Of a DNA stretch of 44,203 nt, positions 38,960-44,203 are shown piece by piece. The stretch spans positions 1 to 44,203 of the forward strand of contig JAMWZR010000020.1 of the NCBI GenBank assembly GCA_024282035.1, in the 5' to 3' direction. Position 1 is the first letter of the stretch, and each line of letters starts with the position of its first letter. A program made the translations under genes and the position numbers. Origin of the DNA: Nitrosomonas sp. (lineage in GTDB: Bacteria; Pseudomonadota; Gammaproteobacteria; Burkholderiales; Nitrosomonadaceae). Below the pieces are notes generated by a model. The model searched no databases, was not told where the DNA came from, and saw only the letters and a list, made by a program, of their open reading frames with translations.

Positions 38960-40006
38960 CTACGAGCTTTGGATTGGTAAAGAATAGGGAAGTGATTTGA
39001 GAGTCAGCCGAGGTCCTTGGAGTGATTCCCAGTGAATCGTTTGGGAATCTGCACTAGTGCACTGAATGACGGCTAATACATCATAGCCACCGAGTGGCGA
39101 GACTGTAGCATTGATGATATTGCCGCAGGATTGATCATCCATATCGATGCTAAACAATGAATCTCCCGCTGAGACCGCATGCTTGGTGTCAATGTGGGCC
39201 AGATACATGCGCTTCTTGATTTTTCCCAAATATTGTGTTCGTGCCACTATTTCCTGTCCGGGATAGCATCCTTTTTTGAAACTGACTGCCCCGATGGCAT
39301 CCAGATTGACCATTTGCGGGATGAATTTTTCCTGAGTTTCCGGCAGGATCACCGGGATTCCCGATTGAATGTCGAGCCAGTCCCAGTAATCTGTGCTAAT
39401 GGGCTGAGCGTACTGACTGAACTGATCCCAGATTGCAGGTGCCTGGTCTACTGGCACGATCAATATAGAACGTTGCGCAGATAAACGTAATAAGGTGATA
39501 CCGCCCAGATTAAGCACTTGTAATTGTTCAAAATGTGATGATGGGGCTATCAATTTTGCAACCATGCTGATTGCATCAGATCCTGAAATGCCAAGTTGGA
39601 CAAATGAATTGCTATGATCAAAGAGTTTAACTTTTGCACGAAGTACATAAAGTGACAGGCGTTTTTGCGTTGCAGCACATAAGCTTGCAGGTAATTGCAT
39701 CAAATAATCCTGCTCCTGTTGCCATAGTAGAAAACTTGTGAGTATCCTGCCACTGGAGTTGCAATAACTACCATACTGTGCGTGCTGTGTAGTGATATCG
39801 CGAATATCGCAAGTCAATTGGCTTTGTAAAAAGCTCTGTGCATCATCTCCGCTGAATCGAATCAATCCGAAATGTGAGAGATCGGCAAGGAAGTTGCTGG
39901 TTTGGATTGTATGAGGCGTATTATTGCTATTTTCAAACCGGGTGACACGGCCATTAGCAATTATGGCATGACGAGTAATTAAAAATGTTTGCCAATCTGA
40001 ATGCAT
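38960..40006 (-). CDS. ygfZ: Folate-binding protein YgfZ
   Basis: The product is 348 residues of the GcvT-like tetrahydrofolate-binding fold. The family hallmark KGCYPGQE has its reactive cysteine at 247, and LTCDIRDI and YCNSSGRILTSF are present. YgfZ assists maintenance and assembly of iron-sulfur enzymes such as MiaB. Divergent from the YgfX-like gene, which fits the common ygfZ/ygfX neighbourhood. Confidence 0.94.
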   Translation of the reverse strand: MHSDWQTFLITRHAIIANGRVTRFENSNNTPHTIQTSNFLADLSHFGLIRFSGDDAQSFLQSQLTCDIRDITTQHAQYGSYCNSSGRILTSFLLWQQEQDYLMQLPASLCAATQKRLSLYVLRAKVKLFDHSNSFVQLGISGSDAISMVAKLIAPSSHFEQLQVLNLGGITLLRLSAQRSILIVPVDQAPAIWDQFSQYAQPISTDYWDWLDIQSGIPVILPETQEKFIPQMVNLDAIGAVSFKKGCYPGQEIVARTQYLGKIKKRMYLAHIDTKHAVSAGDSLFSIDMDDQSCGNIINATVSPLGGYDVLAVIQCTSADSQTIHWESLQGPRLTLKSLPYSLPIQSS

Positions 40007-40134
40007 ATCGCGTTGTAGACTAAAAACGGGCCATTATACGATATCTAGCGTTATGTACGACCTTGGGCTCAATCTATGTTGGACCGAAAGATTTTATCGC
40101 GATTTGGAAAACTTGTGATAGATCACAGCCGATC

Positions 40135-40599
40135 ATGAATCAATCATTATTAGTTCACTTAAGGCCATCATTGACACTGACGTGGCTGTTAGTTATTGCT
40201 CATGGGGTCATAGCCATCTTGTTGAGCTTGTTGACTCTGACACTTGGTATCAAATCGACCGTGGCAGTCATTTTGCTATGTAGTTTTATTTTTTATGTGA
40301 GAAAAGATGCACTGCTGCTATCGCGAAACGCTGTCGTGAAGATTGAGCTATTTGGGAAATCCGAATGTCATCTGACGGCACGTTCGGGCTCAAGGAAAGT
40401 CTGCCAGATCTTGGAGGAAACTTTTGTTTCCTCCCATCTGACAGTAATGATTCTGAGGCCTAGAACGAAGTTTTTGCCAATAACTGTAGTCATTTTGCCC
40501 GATAATGTGAATTCGGAAGAATTCAGACAACTACGTATTTGGCTTCGATGGAGATATACATTCGATAAAAAGGTGTTGAATCGAGAAGGACATGAGTAA
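40135..40599 (+). CDS. YgfX-like membrane protein
   Basis: The start at 40135 (MNQSLLVHLRPS) is preferred; a frame from 40063 adds 24 residues upstream. The product is 154 residues with two membrane helices (about 14-55), then a soluble beta-rich part ending in FRQLRIWLRWRYTFD. The pattern HLRPS, the paired helices and the RxLRxxLRW end fit YgfX/CptA-like proteins (PF07254). In E. coli YgfX is proposed to be a toxin acting on cell division proteins, with YgfY (SdhE) as partner; no sdhE gene is adjacent here. Moderately sure. Confidence 0.65.
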   Translation: MNQSLLVHLRPSLTLTWLLVIAHGVIAILLSLLTLTLGIKSTVAVILLCSFIFYVRKDALLLSRNAVVKIELFGKSECHLTARSGSRKVCQILEETFVSSHLTVMILRPRTKFLPITVVILPDNVNSEEFRQLRIWLRWRYTFDKKVLNREGHE

Positions 40600-40694
40600 T
40601 TCTTAGTCGATTCAGCTATCAGTGTCAAAGTGATAGCCGCTGCCAGTAGATTTTTAAATGATTCAGTTAGTATTTCTGTACGCTAGGTAATCGG

Positions 40695-41195
40695 ATGAGA
40701 ATAGTGAAGTGTTTCATAACATGGTTGTTTCTGATTGCGTTATTGGGGTGTGAAGTAATTTCGTCCATCAATCAGAGAGAATTCATGGATGTGAAGTTAA
40801 TTGGTGTTTGGGCTGGTGAGTATTTGGATAAAGAAGGGACTTTGAAAAAGTGGATACAAACAAGAAATGCGGATGGAACCTACACCATTGATTTTAGTTA
40901 TCGTGAGACTGATGGTGGCGTAAAAAGGTTTTCCGAATCGGGAAGATGGTGGGTTAAAGATAAGCTTTTTCATGAAATGGCACTTATGGACATGCAGCGC
41001 CCCGATAAATATCGATATCGCTTAGATGAGAAGTGTGTTTATTTCGAATTGGTCGAAGATGGGGAATTGATGGACCAGTTTGAAGATTATTCATTTAATG
41101 AATGCCTGATTGAAAACTCACATCAAGCGAATATAAATGAGAATGGCCATTTGGTAATTTTCCAATGGAACAATCACAAAAGAATCGTTCATTGA
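40695..41195 (+). CDS. Hypothetical lipoprotein
   Basis: The product is 166 residues. The N-terminus MRIVKCFITWLFLIALLGC is a lipoprotein signal with the lipobox LLGC (lipidated Cys19), so it is membrane-attached. The mature part has WAGEYLDKEGTLKKWI, a segment with many aromatic and charged residues, and NECLIEN. The WAGEY...W pattern resembles small lipocalin-like or DUF-type exported proteins, but I do not recognise the family. AT-rich. No evident operon partner. Confidence 0.75.
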   Translation: MRIVKCFITWLFLIALLGCEVISSINQREFMDVKLIGVWAGEYLDKEGTLKKWIQTRNADGTYTIDFSYRETDGGVKRFSESGRWWVKDKLFHEMALMDMQRPDKYRYRLDEKCVYFELVEDGELMDQFEDYSFNECLIENSHQANINENGHLVIFQWNNHKRIVH

Positions 41196-41687
41196 CTGGA
41201 ACGTTCAGATATATTGTTGAACTACTTATTTTTGGCGGATCTTTGATTTAGTCTTCTACCAAACACAAGATGTAAAATGTTCGAAGAAAATTCGATTAAC
41301 ATTTTCTCTTAATTATCATTGCAACAGAATGTGCTTATGTGTGCGGTTCAGATTTTGATCTTATTGAGACACGATTAGTCGTTCGTATTTGCGTAAAAAT
41401 ATATTACCAATTGCTTTGTGTATTCCCTGCCAAGCCTTCATGTATCGAATCCTTGTCTGAACGGCCAATGGTACCGGTCTTGACTTCATGAATCGTCAGT
41501 TTTTATTTGCAAACAGATACATTTTGTTCGTCTCCCTTATCTCCGAAGTTGTCGCTTTAATGTTCGGAAGCTAGTGCATTATATTGGAATAACTATTCGA
41601 TAAGAACGATGGTTTTTATATAGCTCTTAAAAAAACAGGTTTTAGGGGTTATTTTTGAAAAAATTGTGAGAGAAATTTTTTGATGGC
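41196..41687. other. 492-bp spacer downstream of tRNA-Leu
   Basis: It is AT-rich. No gene or RNA was recognised. A run TTTTTGAAAAAATT (near 41653-41666) lies just past the tRNA-Leu 3' end in its direction of transcription and may contribute to termination. Confidence 0.35.
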
Positions 41688-41777
41688 TGGTGCCCGGAGC
41701 CGGAATCGAACCGGCACGGGCGGTTTAAGCCCGAGGGATTTTAAGTCCCTTGTGTCTACCTATTTCACCACCCGGGC
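41688..41777 (-). tRNA. tRNA-Leu (anticodon UAA)
   Basis: On the minus strand the sequence starts GCCCGGG, with D-arm TGGTGAAATAGGTAGACAC. The anticodon loop CTTAAAA lies in an AGGGA/TCCCT stem. A long class II variable arm follows, then T-loop GGTTCGATTCC, and the acceptor is closed by TCCGGGC-A-CCA. CCA is encoded. It has its own TATAAT upstream. Confidence 0.97.
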
Positions 41778-41802
41778 GATTTGCTATAACGATTTGCGGC
41801 GC

Positions 41803-41808
41803 ATTATA
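41803..41808 (-). promoter_or_regulatory. -10 element of tRNA-Leu with GC discriminator
   Basis: TATAAT on the minus strand is 26 nt upstream of the mature tRNA 5' end. It is followed at once by GCGCCGC, the GC-rich discriminator typical of stringently controlled stable-RNA promoters. The -35 region is weak. Confidence 0.65.
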
Positions 41809-41946
41809 CCCTTAAACCAATAGATTTGACATTTATTGTTGGGATTCACCAGTAGAATTGTGATAATGATAAATTGGTGCCGTCAAGTTTGCTATAGATA
41901 ACTGAAGGAAAGCGTGGAGTGAATTCTCAAATTAAGTGCAGACCAT

Positions 41947-43422
41947 ATGATTTCTAAAAACCGTATTAACCAATTATCTAAGATTGCTGTTGGATATGCT
42001 TTATCGGCTATAGTGGCTATGGCAGTGCTTATTTTGCCAAATCAGGCAAATGGAAATGAAATGGCGGTATCAGGACAGCAGGACGGAATTGATATCACCA
42101 TTTACAATTCAGACTTGGCATTAGTTAGGGAAAATCGCACGTTGCTGCTGGAGCGTGGCATCAACAAGCTAACATGGGGTGGTGTGGCGGCACAGGTCCT
42201 AGCTGAAACTGCAGTCTTGCGTGATTTGACTCATCCAAACCAGTTGAGATTGCAAGAGCAAAATTTCGTTTTCGATAAACTTACGCCAGCCAGACTGCTT
42301 GAAAAATATCTGGATAAAGAAATTACCGTAGTCCGTACCAACCCGGTTACTGGACTGGAGGTACGTGAGGCTGCGATAGTGTTGTCTGTCAGTGGCGGTC
42401 TGGTGTTAAAGTTTGAAGACCGTGTAGAAACTGGCATAACCGGAAGATTGATTTTTCCCGGTATTCCGGATGGTCTTCATACCCAGCCTACTTTTTTGTT
42501 TTTATTGAATGGTGATCAGACTGGTAAGCGTGATCTCGAACTTTCTTATTTGACGAAAGGATTATCATGGCAAGCTGACTATGTGGTTATATTAAATGAT
42601 GCTGATGATTTTATTGATCTTAATGGGTTGGCAACAGTTACAAATCACAGTGGTTTGGATCATCCTAAGGTCAATCTTCAATTGGTTGCTGGAGAAGTGC
42701 ACCGGATTCAGTCGGCGATGGCAGCATCGCGGAAAATGCTGAGAACGGCAGCGGCTGCAGAAATGGCTGATGCTTCTCAAGTGACAAGTGAGCCTTTGCA
42801 GGATTACCACCTTTATCTGATACCGCATGCTACTGCGCTATACGAAAATCAAACTAAGCAGATTTCGTTTCTCACAGCACAAGCGATTCCGGTAGTAAAA
42901 GAATATCGATTGGATGCAGATGGAGCAGGGTTTTCAAATATCTTTAATTCTGCTTCCCAGAGGCAGAAAGTGAATATTCGATTAAACTTTCAAAATCAAG
43001 GGGAAGGCATAGGAGTGCCTTTACCGAAAGGGATTGCGCGCATATTTAAAAAAGATTCTCAGGGCCAGCGGGTATTTGTGGGGGAAGATTGGATAGAGCA
43101 TATTTCAGAAAAGCAGCTTGTAACTCTGAAGCTTGGTCAAGCATTCGATATTGAAGCAGAGAAATTGCAGGTTGATTTTAAGCAAGTAAGTCAAGATCCA
43201 CTCCATGGCAATATCATTGAAGCTGCTTATCGCATAGTTTTGAAGAATGCAAAAAAGGAAGCCATAGTCGTGCAGGTGCAAGAATCCCTACCTGGTGACT
43301 GGAAAGTCTTATCCGAATCTCTGCCGCACCAAAAACTTACAGCTAGTCTCATAGAATGGAAAGTATCTGTAGCCGCAAGTAGTACGGTTGAGTTGGCATA
43401 TCGTGTTCGAGTTAGGTATTAA
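41947..43422 (+). CDS. DUF4139 domain-containing exported protein
   Basis: The product is 491 residues. An N-terminal signal segment (AIVAMAVLILPNQANG) precedes a beta-rich protein of the DUF4139 family: ITIYNSDLALVRENR near the N-terminus, LELSYLTKGLSWQADYVV and VNLQLVAGEVHRIQ in the middle, then a mucin-type C-terminal half ending VELAYRVRVRY. Family members are bacterial surface or periplasmic proteins with no known activity. It lies on the plus strand between tRNA-Leu and tRNA-Cys, which are on the minus strand. No convincing ribosome site close to the ATG was seen. Confidence 0.88.
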   Translation: MISKNRINQLSKIAVGYALSAIVAMAVLILPNQANGNEMAVSGQQDGIDITIYNSDLALVRENRTLLLERGINKLTWGGVAAQVLAETAVLRDLTHPNQLRLQEQNFVFDKLTPARLLEKYLDKEITVVRTNPVTGLEVREAAIVLSVSGGLVLKFEDRVETGITGRLIFPGIPDGLHTQPTFLFLLNGDQTGKRDLELSYLTKGLSWQADYVVILNDADDFIDLNGLATVTNHSGLDHPKVNLQLVAGEVHRIQSAMAASRKMLRTAAAAEMADASQVTSEPLQDYHLYLIPHATALYENQTKQISFLTAQAIPVVKEYRLDADGAGFSNIFNSASQRQKVNIRLNFQNQGEGIGVPLPKGIARIFKKDSQGQRVFVGEDWIEHISEKQLVTLKLGQAFDIEAEKLQVDFKQVSQDPLHGNIIEAAYRIVLKNAKKEAIVVQVQESLPGDWKVLSESLPHQKLTASLIEWKVSVAASSTVELAYRVRVRY

Positions 43423-43673
43423 AAAGCTAACCTAGATCAGTTGTGTGGGGATGGCGCATCAAGATTATGGATTGGTTGAGAGTAGGCAATAGTTCAATAA
43501 AAAAATTTTCTTCAAGAAACTTGAGATCTATAGTTAATTCTGAATTTTTTCAAACATCATTCTAATCAATAAAGCACAGAGACTGATTAGATTTTAAGTG
43601 ATTTAGGAGAGAATGATTGTTGTGGAAGTAAAATTACTTACTAAGTTAATCTCTATCTTGGGTGACCAGAGAA

Positions 43674-43747
43674 TGGAGGCGGGGGTCGGAATCGAACCGG
43701 CGTAGACGGCTTTGCAGGCCGCTGCATGACCACTCTGCCACCCCGCC
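43674..43747 (-). tRNA. tRNA-Cys (anticodon GCA)
   Basis: On the minus strand it starts GGCGGGGTGGCAGAGTGG. The anticodon loop CTGCAAA sits in a CGGC/GCCG stem, then GGTTCGATTCC, and it ends CCCCGCC-T-CCA. CCA is encoded. It lies 95 nt downstream of tRNA-Gly and is probably co-transcribed with it. Confidence 0.97.
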
Positions 43748-43842
43748 TGAGTAAACGCTAAGTCTTATTACTGATGGATATTTTTAGCAGAAAAAATATA
43801 ACTAATGACTAGGCTTATCTGCATAAAACACATTTTTGTAAA

Positions 43843-43917
43843 TGGAGCGGGAAACGAGGCTCGAACTCGCGACCCCAACCTTGGCAAGGTTGTGCTCTAC
43901 CACTGAGCTATTCCCGC
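43843..43917 (-). tRNA. tRNA-Gly (anticodon GCC)
   Basis: On the minus strand it starts GCGGGAATAGCTCAGTGG. The anticodon loop TTGCCAA lies in a CAACC/GGTTG stem, and it ends TTCCCGC-T-CCA. CCA is encoded. It is first in the Gly-Cys transcription unit, behind a near-consensus promoter. Confidence 0.97.
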
Positions 43918-43955
43918 AATTTACCAGTTTGTGTTGCTGCAGAAGCAGAGGGTGG

Positions 43956-43983
43956 ATTATAGAGATGCTATGGGTTTTGTCAA
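43956..43983 (-). promoter_or_regulatory. Consensus sigma-70 promoter of the tRNA-Gly/Cys unit
   Basis: On the minus strand TTGACA (43983-43978) and TATAAT (43961-43956) are both perfect, separated by 16 bp. The -10 lies 39 nt before the tRNA-Gly 5' end. This is a very strong stable-RNA promoter. Confidence 0.88.
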
Positions 43984-44203
43984 GGCAATAGGGCTGATTT
44001 GATGGGATACCGGATGTTTTGCCGTACAGTTTAAGTCAGTTAAGAATTGAATGAATTAAATAGCTTGATATTTGATGCTTAACTCTTGTCATTAAGAATC
44101 TCATATTTTGTAAAATATATAAAAATTTTAGGGGCTGTAGTAGATCAGATTAAATTTGAGTCCAATTTTTCAGTATATTTAGTTGATGCTTAGGTGTTCC
44201 ATA

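Noticed and set aside
41826-41831. Plus-strand TTGACA as a -35 for the DUF4139 gene
   Set aside because: No -10 hexamer lies at 15-19 bp; the nearest candidates are more than 20 bp away.

Overview
The window looks like chromosomal DNA of an ammonia-oxidising betaproteobacterium of the Nitrosomonas type. The evidence is a cytochrome P460 gene (29272-29862), a betaproteobacterial set of housekeeping neighbours (rpsF-priB-rpsR-rplI-dnaB; fmdB-aspS-nudB; gloB-methyltransferase-rnhA-dnaQ; guaB-guaA), and a moderate, slightly AT-leaning base composition. No phage, plasmid backbone, CRISPR array, complete insertion sequence or rRNA gene was seen.

Layout. (1) 1-10.5 kb is an accessory surface/secretion locus. 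A TIGR03032-type protein with a C-terminal degenerate GNAT-like domain is tightly coupled to a truncated FG-GAP/VCBS repeat gene. Three large FG-GAP plus RTX proteins follow; the first two share nearly identical C-terminal halves at an exact 3000-bp offset. A perfect FNR-type site lies upstream of the third. (2) 10.6-15.6 kb holds a FimV-like LysM/TPR membrane protein, a DUF4124 protein and guaB-guaA. (3) 15.6-19 kb holds an AT-rich solitary FRG-domain gene, a CarS-like membrane protein and a metallophosphoesterase. (4) 19.2-21.9 kb is fmdB-aspS-nudB. (5) 22-24.2 kb has a predicted cadmium/zeta-class carbonic anhydrase and a small RTX protein that shares its C-terminal export module with the large RTX proteins. 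(6) 24.6-28.6 kb has an RNA uracil methyltransferase, msrB, nhaC and two small membrane proteins. (7) 29.2-29.9 kb is cytochrome P460 with its own terminator. (8) 30-35.9 kb is DNA metabolism and ribosomal proteins. (9) 36.2-41.2 kb has a dynamin-like GTPase, DUF502, ygfZ, a YgfX-like protein and a lipoprotein. (10) 41.7-43.9 kb has tRNA-Leu(UAA), tRNA-Cys(GCA) and tRNA-Gly(GCC), with a DUF4139 gene inserted between the Leu and Cys genes.

How the genes may work together. The four RTX proteins end in the same type of acidic, glycine-rich module with a hydrophobic tail, so one type I secretion machine (not in this window) probably exports them all. The TIGR03032/GNAT-like protein is cytoplasmic by sequence and its stop codon lies 3 bp from the first FG-GAP start, so it may act with these exported proteins; no function is known. 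A cytosolic carbonic anhydrase fits an autotroph, and P460 fits handling of hydroxylamine and NO. The most unusual items are the TIGR03032-GNAT fusion with its RTX cluster, the zeta-type carbonic anhydrase, the FNR-site leader, and the split glyW-cysT-leuZ-type tRNA cluster.
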